Positions 7,776-14,239 of a stretch of DNA of 14,239 nucleotides are shown here, one piece after another. Position 1 is the stretch's first letter. Every line of letters begins with the position of its first letter. The notes under the pieces are model-generated. The model was not told where the DNA came from. It was given only the letters and a program-made list of their open reading frames with translations, and searched no databases. A program made the translations under genes and the position numbers. The stretch is taken from NCBI GenBank assembly GCA_964584995.1, contig CAZPCA010000062.1, positions 1 through 14,239 on the forward strand, written 5' to 3'. The DNA comes from JAJTFW01 sp964584995 (GTDB lineage: Bacteria; Bacteroidota; Bacteroidia; AKYH767-A; OLB10).

Positions 7776-8501
7776 ATGAAAAAAAGTTCAATCAACTTAC
7801 TGTTGTCCGCATTCCTGCTTTTAACAGCAGCCGCCTATGCACAGCCGGAGAGTCCTGCCCCTTTGAGCAAACAAGAGAAGGCACGATTGTTCCTGAACCG
7901 CTACCTGACGATGCTGGACACATCCAAAAACAAGGATGCCAACAAAGCGATCATTCGCGGAATAGAGAACGTGGCGGAAGGAGCACCGGCCGACTGGATC
8001 GCGCAGTACCATGCCGCTTATCAAAACGCCATCATCGGTAGTTCGGAAAAAGATTCTGCGCTGGCCGCCTTCACGTTCAACAAGGCACAGCGCTATTTGT
8101 CGAATGGTCTTAAATTAAAACCGGAGGAATCGGAGCTTGTCCTGTTAGATGGTATGATACGCAGCATGATGCTGGCAAAGAAGTCGGAACAGGATGAAAA
8201 AACGAAGACCGAAATCATGCAGCGTTACGAAAAAGCGAAAAATCTGAACAAAGAAAATCCACGCGTGTGGCTCGTTCTTGGTCAAACCACCCTTGAACTG
8301 CCGGAGGAGAAAGGTGGTGGAAAAAAGCCGGCACAACAACAATTGGAAACAGCACTCAAACTCTATGAAAGCGACAAGCACGAAGACCCGGCCTGGCCAA
8401 AATGGGGCAAGGACACCACAGAGGGGCTGTTAAAGATCATCAAGGGAAATTCCGGTTCAGAAAAAGCAACAGGAAAACCGGAAAGCAAACCGAAGAAATA
8501 A
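7776..8501 (+). CDS. Exported TPR-like protein of unknown function
   Basis: This 241-residue protein opens with a clear signal peptide (1-22: positive MKKSS, a Leu/Ala-rich core, cleavage at AYA-Q), so it is expected in the periplasm. The mature part is helical. Segments around 97-135 and 150-174 (RYEKAKNLNKENPRVWLVLG), and the QQQLETALKLYES stretch at 187-199, resemble tetratricopeptide repeats. A Lys/Glu/Pro/Gly-rich tail (about 224-241) ends the protein and is probably disordered. I do not recognise a named family. Periplasmic TPR proteins of this size are common in Bacteroidota and usually lack an assigned role. It starts 26 nt after the tryptophan dioxygenase stop with only a poor promoter candidate between them, so it is probably the second gene of that transcript, although no functional link is evident. 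Confidence 0.85.
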   Translation: MKKSSINLLLSAFLLLTAAAYAQPESPAPLSKQEKARLFLNRYLTMLDTSKNKDANKAIIRGIENVAEGAPADWIAQYHAAYQNAIIGSSEKDSALAAFTFNKAQRYLSNGLKLKPEESELVLLDGMIRSMMLAKKSEQDEKTKTEIMQRYEKAKNLNKENPRVWLVLGQTTLELPEEKGGGKKPAQQQLETALKLYESDKHEDPAWPKWGKDTTEGLLKIIKGNSGSEKATGKPESKPKK

Positions 8502-8571
8502 ATCTGCCAATTTCTTTTCGTATAATTCAACGGGGAATGAATGCGAAAGGTGGATGTTCAAGCAGATAATT

Positions 8572-8605
8572 AAAAAATGAGAGAGCGGGATGGTATCCCG
8601 CTCTT
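8572..8605 (-). terminator. Hairpin terminator of the amidohydrolase operon
   Basis: AGAGCGGGAT (8582-8591) and ATCCCGCTCT (8595-8604) form a perfect 10-bp stem with a GGT loop. Read on the minus strand, the stem is followed after four bases by six T residues (plus-strand A run 8572-8577). It lies 18 nt beyond the stop codon of the minus-strand gene ending at 8623. The same stem may also help stop plus-strand transcripts arriving from 8501, but there it is followed by only a broken T-rich sequence. Confidence 0.8.
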
Positions 8606-8622
8606 CTTGTCTATCAGCAATT

Positions 8623-9921
8623 CTACTCCCTGAAACCGTACTTCTCCATGTAGCGACGGTACAGTTCTTTCTGGTAATTGTCGAGTGAGATCTGTCGGCC
8701 CTGAATGAATGCCATTTCCACCTTGTTCCCGGTCATCTCCAGCGCATTCCCTTCCGATATGAATAAGGTGGCTTCCTTGCCGTCTTCCAGGGTGCCGCAC
8801 CTATCGCTTATCCCCAATATCTCCGCTGCATTGCCGGTGATCATGGCCAGGGCCTCCTCGTTCGTCAAGCCGAAACCGGTAGCCATGCCGGCCTGAAACG
8901 GAAGATTGCGTTGTTGCCAGAATCCCTCATCGGAAATCGCACAGCGTACTCCGGCCTGCTTCAGCAATGCAGGAAGCCGATACGGTAAATCCACGTCCTC
9001 ATCTTCCCGGTAGGGCAGCGCGTGGGTGCGCGTGATGATGACAGGAATGTTCCTGGACTTGAGCAGATCGGTCAGGCGCCAGCTATCGGCTCCACCGACA
9101 ATCACCACTTGCAATCCGTATTTATCACCCACCTGTACAGCCTCTATGATTTCGCGTGCGAAATCACAGCGCACAAACAATTTCTTAGCCCCATTGAACA
9201 ATCCACGCATGGCCTCAAGGTGCGGATTCCTTACCGGCGATGCTGCGGCAGCATAGCTGCGTGCATCGTCGAGCTGCTTCAGCAATGCTTGCATCGCCTT
9301 ATCGTTTTTGTCGCGCTGTTCTTCTTCCGGATCCGCCCAGGAGGCTTTGTACACCCGCATGGAAGGCCAGTTCAGCCAAATACCATCGTCCGCCTTGACA
9401 ACAGCGTCTTCCCAATTCCACGCGTCGAGCTGTACCACCGACGAAGTGCCGGAGAACAATCCTCCCTGCGGTGCAATCTGTGCCAGCAGCACTCCGTTAT
9501 CCCGCACCGTTGGAATGACCCTTGAATCGGTATTATACGCCACCAATGCACGTGAGCTGGCATTCAAACTGCCGCTTTCGCGGAAATCGTTGGTAGCTCT
9601 CACCATTTCGATTTCACTCAAGCCCAGATTGGTGTTCAATGCGATGAAACCTGGATATACATGTTTGCCGTTCACATACATCACTGTATCGAATGCACGC
9701 GGATCGGGCTTGAAGCCACGCGCATCCATGACAAAACTGATCTTGTCCTTGTCAATGCCGATGGCACTCATTTCTATCACTTGTCCGTTACCAAGGTGAG
9801 CGGTAGCCCCCATGAGCAACACTTTACGGGATGCAGTTGCTGCAGGAACAGGGCGCTGGGCCTGCAAAGGACCTGCCGCGAGTAGAGAGAAGAGGATGAA
9901 TAGCTTAGTTTTCGTCATCAT
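8623..9921 (-). CDS. Exported amidohydrolase-superfamily protein with degenerate metal site
   Basis: This 432-residue protein has a signal peptide (1-22, ending LQA-Q). The superfamily is recognised from the N-terminal beta-sandwich lead (VNGKHVYPGFIALNTN, 83-98), the late Asp in CAISDEG (D331), and the C-terminal block LTNEEALAMITGNAAEILGI (352-371) followed by GTLEDGKEATLFI, which is typical of imidazolonepropionase/dihydroorotase-like enzymes. The metal ligands are altered: the HxH following the PG-[FL]-I turn is NxN (N96, N98), the position of the next His appears to be Asp (D253), and the fourth His is missing. Only the Asp remains. The protein is therefore probably not a normal metallohydrolase; it may be a pseudoenzyme partner. 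Its start overlaps the upstream amidohydrolase gene by 17 nt (14 nt if the second ATG is used), so the two are translationally coupled. Confidence 0.88.
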   Translation of the reverse strand: MMTKTKLFILFSLLAAGPLQAQRPVPAATASRKVLLMGATAHLGNGQVIEMSAIGIDKDKISFVMDARGFKPDPRAFDTVMYVNGKHVYPGFIALNTNLGLSEIEMVRATNDFRESGSLNASSRALVAYNTDSRVIPTVRDNGVLLAQIAPQGGLFSGTSSVVQLDAWNWEDAVVKADDGIWLNWPSMRVYKASWADPEEEQRDKNDKAMQALLKQLDDARSYAAAASPVRNPHLEAMRGLFNGAKKLFVRCDFAREIIEAVQVGDKYGLQVVIVGGADSWRLTDLLKSRNIPVIITRTHALPYREDEDVDLPYRLPALLKQAGVRCAISDEGFWQQRNLPFQAGMATGFGLTNEEALAMITGNAAEILGISDRCGTLEDGKEATLFISEGNALEMTGNKVEMAFIQGRQISLDNYQKELYRRYMEKYGFRE

Positions 9922-12900
9922 AAGGCAAATGTTCCATATCGTTACAATGGTATTCCTGCTTGAGGGTGGTAGATGGGCGCTGCCGGGATCCTCCCTCTGA
10001 TTTATCGTCGCTCATGCGGGAGGTGATCCGTTGACGCTCGCGTTCGTTGCGTTGCCTTGCCTCCTGGTCGCGCTCCAGGTCGAAATAACGGCATCCATCT
10101 ACGAAAGTCATGACGGGACGGGCAGCTACGGACATGGGCGATGCGTTCCAAATCACCAGATCGGCATCCTTACCGATGCGTATGCTGCCGACGCGCTGGT
10201 CGATGTGCAAGAGCTTCGCCGGATTCAAGGTGACAAACTTGAGGGCTTCTTCCTCCGGCACCTTACCGTACTTCACGGCTTTGGCGGCCTCCTGATTGAG
10301 ACGGCGCGCCATTTCTGCATCGTCGCTGTTGAAGGCCGTAGTGATTCCACTCCTGTGCAGGATAGCTCCGTTTTGAGGGATTGCCTCCACCACTTCGTAT
10401 TTGTACGCCCACCAATCAGAGAAGGAAGAGGCTCCGGCTCCATGAAGTTTCATCTTGTCGGCCACCTTGTATCCTTCCAGGATGTGCGTGAACGTATTCA
10501 CCTTGAAACCGAAGGTGTCGGCCACATGCAGGAGCATGTTTATCTCGCCCTGCTGGTAACTGTGACAGGTGATGAAGCGCTGCTTGTTAAGGATCTCGGC
10601 AAGTGCCTCCAATTCCAGATCGCGGCGGGGTGCGGGAGCCTTCACGCCTTTGGTCCGTGTGGAGTTGTATTTTTTCCATTGGGCATCGTAGGCACGGGCT
10701 CTGGTGAACGCATCCATGTAAATCTGCTCTACACCCATACGCGTTTGAGGATACCTGGTGACGTTGTTATCTCCCCAATTGGCCTGTTTCACGTTCTCTC
10801 CCAGGGCGAACTTGATGAAACCATCGGCCCCTTCGAACTTCATCTGCTCGGCGCTTTTCCCCCAGCGTAATTTGATGAGAGCCGTCTGACCGCCGATAGC
10901 ATTGGCACTGCCGTGCAAGAGATGGGAAGTGGTGACACCTCCTGCCAACTGCCGGTAGATATTGATGTCATCGGGATCTATCACGTCCCCGATGCGCACT
11001 TCCGAAGTGATGCTCTGCGTGCCCTCGTTGACACCGTCGCTGACGGCAATATGGGAATGTTCATCGATGAGTCCCGGGGTGAGGTGCAAGCCTGTACCAT
11101 CGATGATTGTGACCCCGCTCATCTTCACTTTTTCAACCTCCGACATCTTTCCTACCGCTACGATTTTACCGTCGCGGATCAGCACATCGGCATCGCGGAG
11201 CACCCCCTGGTCTTCGCATGTCCATACCGTTATATTCTGAAAAAGTACAGCTTCGGGACGAGGCATGGAATCAGCAGATGGCCAGCCAAAAGCCATGTTG
11301 GGATACCAGACCGCCGGCACCTGGAGTTCTTTCGTCTTTTTTAACGAATCGGGTGCTGCCTCCACGGCTCCGACGCGGGTAGCCATCCAGGTGGTCCATC
11401 TGCCGTCCGGTAGTTGCAGTTGACCGCTGATGCTGCCGGCCTTTTCACCGAAGGTGCCGTTGAAACGCCAGGCGCCCTTTCCCTTTACCGGTTCGATGCG
11501 GAAGGTCCATTGCGATCCTGCCTGCTGCGCCTCCACCTTTACCTTCAGGGTGTCTTTGTTCAGGGTCCATTCCGGAGAAAGCGGATCACCGGACGCCTGC
11601 AAGGTCCAGCCGGAAAGCGTATCCGCCTTCAAGGCGAACTTACCGGCGACCCCGAGCGTATCGGATGAGCGTAGAATATAACGCTTACCCTTCACCCAAT
11701 GCTCGAGCATGGCATTGTCCTTCTCAAAATAATCCTTCGAACAGATGAAAAAGTTGGCCATCATGCCAGGGCGTAAAGCCCCAACCATGCCTTCTACCCC
11801 GTAGAGGGAGGCGGGGATAACGGTGAGGGCTTTGAGAATTTCCTTCTGTGGAATTCCGTATCGTGTCAGCTTCTGCAACGCCGCTGCAAGCTCTTTCTTA
11901 TCCTTCAGCCCATCGGTGGTGAAGGCGAAACGGACTCCGTTCTTGTACAACACAGCAGCATTGGCCGGAGCGAGTTCCCAGTGACGCAGGTCCTCAAGGC
12001 TCACATTCAGCGCATCGAAGGGATTGCTCATATCGTATGCTTTCGGAAACACCAGCGGGAGGATAAACACGGCGCCGCTGTTACGCATCTCCGCTACACG
12101 TTTGTACTCGTCGCCTTTTCCTTTGATGATGAATTGGACACCGAATTCATCCCCCAGTCGGTCGGCCCGAAGCGCTGAGCGGTAATCCGAAACCTCAAAA
12201 ACCTGAGCCAGGGTGCTGTTGCTGTTCCAGGCCTCCAGTGAGATATTCTTATCGACACCGGGCGTATTACCATACCATTTCGCATCCAGATAGGCCTGCC
12301 GCAGCAAGGCCACGCTGCCCATCTGGCTCGATGGATAATCCTGCGTTGAACTGCCTTTGTTGAAAGAGAATAACTGGGCAGCCCTCTCCCGTATCATCAT
12401 CTCTCCCGACGATTCATCACCCAGCAGCACCAATGCAGCAGAACCCCGGGCGATTCCGTCGCGGCTGCCCGTCAGTGCCAGGCCAAAGCCGGCCTTACGG
12501 AAATCCGCCGCTTTCTTGCTATCGGGATTGAACGCGGCAAACGCATCCGTTTCAGGATGGATGGCCTGGTTCCAGTAAACCGGTCCGGGCGTGTTTGACT
12601 CGGTTTGCGGTCCACGTTCACGGCGACCACTACGCGTGACCTCCTTCACTTCCGGCTGTCCGTAATCCGAAAAAGGCTCTAGGAAGGAAGGATAAATGTA
12701 TCGCCCCTTCATATCGTACACCTGGGCACCCGGCGGGACAAGCACACCGGCACCGGCTGCAAGTACCTTTCCGTCGCGCACCAACAGAACGGCATCCTGT
12801 ATCAATTGCTCATGATCGATGAAGAGGTTGGCATGCACAAAGGCATACGTCAGCGAACGCTCATCTGAAAGTCCGGTGACCGGCTTCGTGCTCTGTGCAT

Positions 12901-12955
12901 AGACGGCTGCGTTGAGGCTCCAGAGCGTGAATAACCATGTTAGTATTTTTCTCAT
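9905..12955 (-). CDS. Exported tandem amidohydrolase: degenerate N-terminal module, beta-rich insert, intact C-terminal module
   Basis: This 1016-residue protein has a signal peptide (1-20, VYA-Q). The N-terminal amidohydrolase-like module (about 33-428) shows the superfamily outline (GRYIYPSFLEPFSD; FAFTTDG; EILKALTVIPASLYGVEG; GALRPGMMANFFI), but the HxH site is FxD (F95, D97) and only the late Asp348 remains. A Trp/Gly-rich stretch (about 430-530, for example GWTLQASG and GAWRFNGTFG) looks like a beta-sandwich linker. The C-terminal module (about 565-960) is complete: HSH (H633, H635), TCHSY (H798), FTHILEG (H824) and NSDDAE (D878), with EALKFVTLNPAKLLHID and GSIRIGKDADLVIWNA, close to imidazolonepropionase-like hydrolases. 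A polar tail (about 960-1016) ends the chain. The open frame reaches 13156, but that would overlap the divergent gene; the ATG at 12955 gives a clean signal peptide. The substrate is unknown; cyclic amide or peptide-like compounds are possible. Confidence 0.92.
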   Translation of the reverse strand: MRKILTWLFTLWSLNAAVYAQSTKPVTGLSDERSLTYAFVHANLFIDHEQLIQDAVLLVRDGKVLAAGAGVLVPPGAQVYDMKGRYIYPSFLEPFSDYGQPEVKEVTRSGRRERGPQTESNTPGPVYWNQAIHPETDAFAAFNPDSKKAADFRKAGFGLALTGSRDGIARGSAALVLLGDESSGEMMIRERAAQLFSFNKGSSTQDYPSSQMGSVALLRQAYLDAKWYGNTPGVDKNISLEAWNSNSTLAQVFEVSDYRSALRADRLGDEFGVQFIIKGKGDEYKRVAEMRNSGAVFILPLVFPKAYDMSNPFDALNVSLEDLRHWELAPANAAVLYKNGVRFAFTTDGLKDKKELAAALQKLTRYGIPQKEILKALTVIPASLYGVEGMVGALRPGMMANFFICSKDYFEKDNAMLEHWVKGKRYILRSSDTLGVAGKFALKADTLSGWTLQASGDPLSPEWTLNKDTLKVKVEAQQAGSQWTFRIEPVKGKGAWRFNGTFGEKAGSISGQLQLPDGRWTTWMATRVGAVEAAPDSLKKTKELQVPAVWYPNMAFGWPSADSMPRPEAVLFQNITVWTCEDQGVLRDADVLIRDGKIVAVGKMSEVEKVKMSGVTIIDGTGLHLTPGLIDEHSHIAVSDGVNEGTQSITSEVRIGDVIDPDDINIYRQLAGGVTTSHLLHGSANAIGGQTALIKLRWGKSAEQMKFEGADGFIKFALGENVKQANWGDNNVTRYPQTRMGVEQIYMDAFTRARAYDAQWKKYNSTRTKGVKAPAPRRDLELEALAEILNKQRFITCHSYQQGEINMLLHVADTFGFKVNTFTHILEGYKVADKMKLHGAGASSFSDWWAYKYEVVEAIPQNGAILHRSGITTAFNSDDAEMARRLNQEAAKAVKYGKVPEEEALKFVTLNPAKLLHIDQRVGSIRIGKDADLVIWNASPMSVAARPVMTFVDGCRYFDLERDQEARQRNERERQRITSRMSDDKSEGGSRQRPSTTLKQEYHCNDMEHLPYDDEN

Positions 12956-12975
12956 TTCCAAAGAGGGATGGAGTA

Positions 12976-12983
12976 CGAAGGTA
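12976..12983 (-). promoter_or_regulatory. Possible -7 element for the amidohydrolase operon
   Basis: The minus strand reads TACCTTCG, matching TAnnTTTG at five of six fixed positions, 20 nt upstream of the ATG at 12955. It has the same C substitution as the box before the tryptophan dioxygenase gene. No clear TTG -33 element is seen at the usual spacing. Confidence 0.33.
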
Positions 12984-13010
12984 ATAGTTTTATATCCTGT
13001 ATACATTGTG

Positions 13011-13021
13011 CTTGCAGCAAG
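13011..13021. repeat. Short palindrome in the divergent intergenic region
   Basis: CTTGC-A-GCAAG is a perfect 5-bp inverted repeat around a single base, near the centre-right of the 92-bp region between the amidohydrolase operon and the divergent gene at 13048. It could be an operator, but a single 11-bp palindrome can arise by chance. Confidence 0.3.
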
Positions 13022-13028
13022 AATAAAA

Positions 13029-13043
13029 GGCTGTAAAACAGCC
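13029..13043 (+). promoter_or_regulatory. Small hairpin just before the start codon of the 13048 gene
   Basis: GGCTGT (13029-13034) and ACAGCC (13038-13043) form a perfect 6-bp stem with an AAA loop, ending 4 nt before the ATG at 13048. In mRNA it would cover the region where ribosomes bind. It lacks a T tract, so it is not a terminator for this strand. Confidence 0.4.
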
Positions 13044-13047
13044 CTAC

Positions 13048-14239
13048 ATGTCCGACCAACGCCAGGAACCCGCTTTTCAACTCTTCCGTCTACCCAGGGA
13101 GAAGCACATCCTTGACTATGTACTTGCAAAGCTCTGCGAAGGTGCCAGCCCCGCAAAGCATGAACTGGCCGAAGCCCTGCTGAATATGTACCGTACCTCC
13201 GCAGGCTTCGACCCCTCTGCGCTGTCGAAAGGGAGGTTCAGGCGACTGAAAGCTGCCGACTTCAGGTCTTACCTATCGACCATCGATCGGGAAATAGGCG
13301 AACTCCTCGAAAGCAGGCCGTATCAGGAATTGATCCGGCAAAAAAACGCTGAACATCCCTTGTTCGCCGAATACCTGCAACTGAGTACTGCCATCGCTGA
13401 ACATCCGGCGCTTTCACTGGTCAGCGAAACCGAACACTTTGAACAGACCACCCAGAGCCAGGACACTCCTGAACTATTGCTCCTGCTTTACAGAAATCAT
13501 CCCGGTTTTCTGGAGGAGCTGTACCGAAAAGAGGGCTATGAAGTGTTTCTTAGCCGTTACGACCAGCAGCTGGCGCGTATGGAACACCTGCAACAGCAGT
13601 TCCGCTTGTCGTTCGAATTGCTGCAACTTGAGCTCGATGCTTCCAGGGGCATCAGAGTAGAAACCAGAGCGCAGGAAATACTCGAGGCCCTCGGCAAACT
13701 GTTAAGTTCCGAAAAATCCTCCTCGCTTCAGCAGGAAATACTCCTGGCGATTGTGCGTAGTGCCCTCCTGTGCTCCACGCCCTCTAAGCAACTGGCTGTT
13801 TATCTTGACCACCTCGAAAATTCACTCGATGAATTGTTCAGGTATATGAATCCGGCCAGGATGAGAATGCTGACCCTGCTGGCACACTACCATGTGAAAG
13901 CCGGACGTGAAAAAAGAATAGCCTGGCTGGAGGAAGCCGAGGCAGAGGCGCGCAGGACTGAACAGCACGATGAACGACCGGGATTCCGGTTCATCCGCTG
14001 CGTCATTGAAACAGATGCAGGAAACACCGATGCTGCCCTGCGCCATCTCAACGAAGCTGAACACCTGATATACAAGACCAGCAACCGAAGCCTTGCGGCG
14101 AGAAACAACTGGGTCAAGCTCTGCGAGTACCGCACCTTGTTGTACGCGGTAGTTGCGCTCGGGGGTGACAAGAGCCATCTTTCCCAGTTCAGCACATTGC
14201 GTCAACTGGCTGAAGATATGGGACACCATAGAAAAGAAA
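13048..14239 (+). CDS. Unrecognised alpha-helical protein, C-terminus beyond the window
   Basis: A frame opens at the ATG at 13048 and stays open for 397 codons to the edge; the nearest upstream in-frame stop is the TAA at 13024. The protein is rich in Leu, Glu, Arg, Gln and Ala, with no signal peptide and no transmembrane segment, so it is probably cytoplasmic. Almost all of it looks helical: for example, about 75-110, 140-200 (including RYDQQLARMEHLQQQFRLSF, likely coiled), 205-275 and 284-345. The stretch WLEEAEAEARR (293-303) through AGNTDAALRHLNEAEHL (324-340) resembles a TPR or TPR-like pair. The opening residues FRLPREKHILDYVLAKL, followed by ALSKGRFRRLKAADFRSYL, look family-specific, but I do not recognise them. 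A scaffold or helical-repeat role is an inference only. It is divergent from the amidohydrolase operon across 92 bp, with a small hairpin before its start. Confidence 0.85.
   Translation, partial: MSDQRQEPAFQLFRLPREKHILDYVLAKLCEGASPAKHELAEALLNMYRTSAGFDPSALSKGRFRRLKAADFRSYLSTIDREIGELLESRPYQELIRQKNAEHPLFAEYLQLSTAIAEHPALSLVSETEHFEQTTQSQDTPELLLLLYRNHPGFLEELYRKEGYEVFLSRYDQQLARMEHLQQQFRLSFELLQLELDASRGIRVETRAQEILEALGKLLSSEKSSSLQQEILLAIVRSALLCSTPSKQLAVYLDHLENSLDELFRYMNPARMRMLTLLAHYHVKAGREKRIAWLEEAEAEARRTEQHDERPGFRFIRCVIETDAGNTDAALRHLNEAEHLIYKTSNRSLAARNNWVKLCEYRTLLYAVVALGGDKSHLSQFSTLRQLAEDMGHHRKE

Noticed and set aside
8502..8622. Small gene or RNA between the TPR-like gene and the amidohydrolase operon
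   Set aside because: The 121-bp gap between convergent genes holds only the terminator hairpin; no convincing reading frame is seen.
10031..10870. 279-residue plus-strand open frame
   Set aside because: It is antisense to the intact amidohydrolase module with its HSH, TCHSY and NSDD motifs; its length follows from the codon bias of the real gene.
12956..13156. 67-residue extension of the large amidohydrolase to the ATG at 13156
   Set aside because: It would run through the divergent gene's first codons and bury the signal peptide that starts cleanly at 12955.
13822..14229. 135-residue minus-strand open frame near the right edge
   Set aside because: It is antisense to the 397-codon open frame from 13048, which is longer, has a coherent helical composition and an upstream stop before its ATG.
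1..14239. Mobile elements, CRISPR arrays, tRNA or rRNA genes, defence systems
   Set aside because: No direct-repeat array, terminal inverted repeats, transposase or integrase motifs, or recognisable structural RNA sequence was found on either strand.

Overview
The window is an ordinary-looking stretch of a Bacteroidota chromosome, probably from a moderate-GC member (roughly half G+C by eye). This rests on four things: several start-proximal elements matching the Bacteroidota -7 box TAnnTTTG (TATTTTTG, TATATTTG, TAACTTTG); little sign of Shine-Dalgarno sequences; a TonB-dependent receptor with an N-terminal CarboxypepD_reg-like domain; and exported proteins whose signal peptides end in A-Q. 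I see no rRNA, tRNA, CRISPR array, insertion sequence, prophage or integration site. No gap between genes is longer than about 120 bp.

Layout. Minus strand, 1-1466: the 5' end of kbl (glycine C-acetyltransferase, cut by the window edge), preceded by dprA, the single-strand-DNA/RecA loader of natural transformation. Plus strand, 1573-8501: a TonB-dependent outer-membrane receptor of unknown substrate; an ABC-2 type exporter pair (ATPase and permease); a membrane zinc metallopeptidase of the YugP family, closed by a strong rho-independent terminator; tryptophan 2,3-dioxygenase; and a small exported TPR-like protein. Minus strand, 8623-12955: two overlapping genes for exported amidohydrolase-superfamily proteins, ended by a hairpin terminator. 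Plus strand, 13048 to the edge: the first 397 codons of an unrecognised, strongly alpha-helical protein, transcribed divergently from the amidohydrolase operon.

How the genes work together. The ABC ATPase and permease form one transporter. The two amidohydrolase genes are translationally coupled and encode three amidohydrolase modules in total. Only the C-terminal module of the large protein keeps the full metal-ligand set (HxH, His, His, Asp). The other two have lost the histidines in different ways but keep the late Asp. I consider this active-plus-degenerate arrangement the most interesting thing in the window; it suggests a periplasmic hetero-assembly whose substrate cannot be told from sequence. 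The remaining genes look like unrelated housekeeping or transport functions placed side by side.
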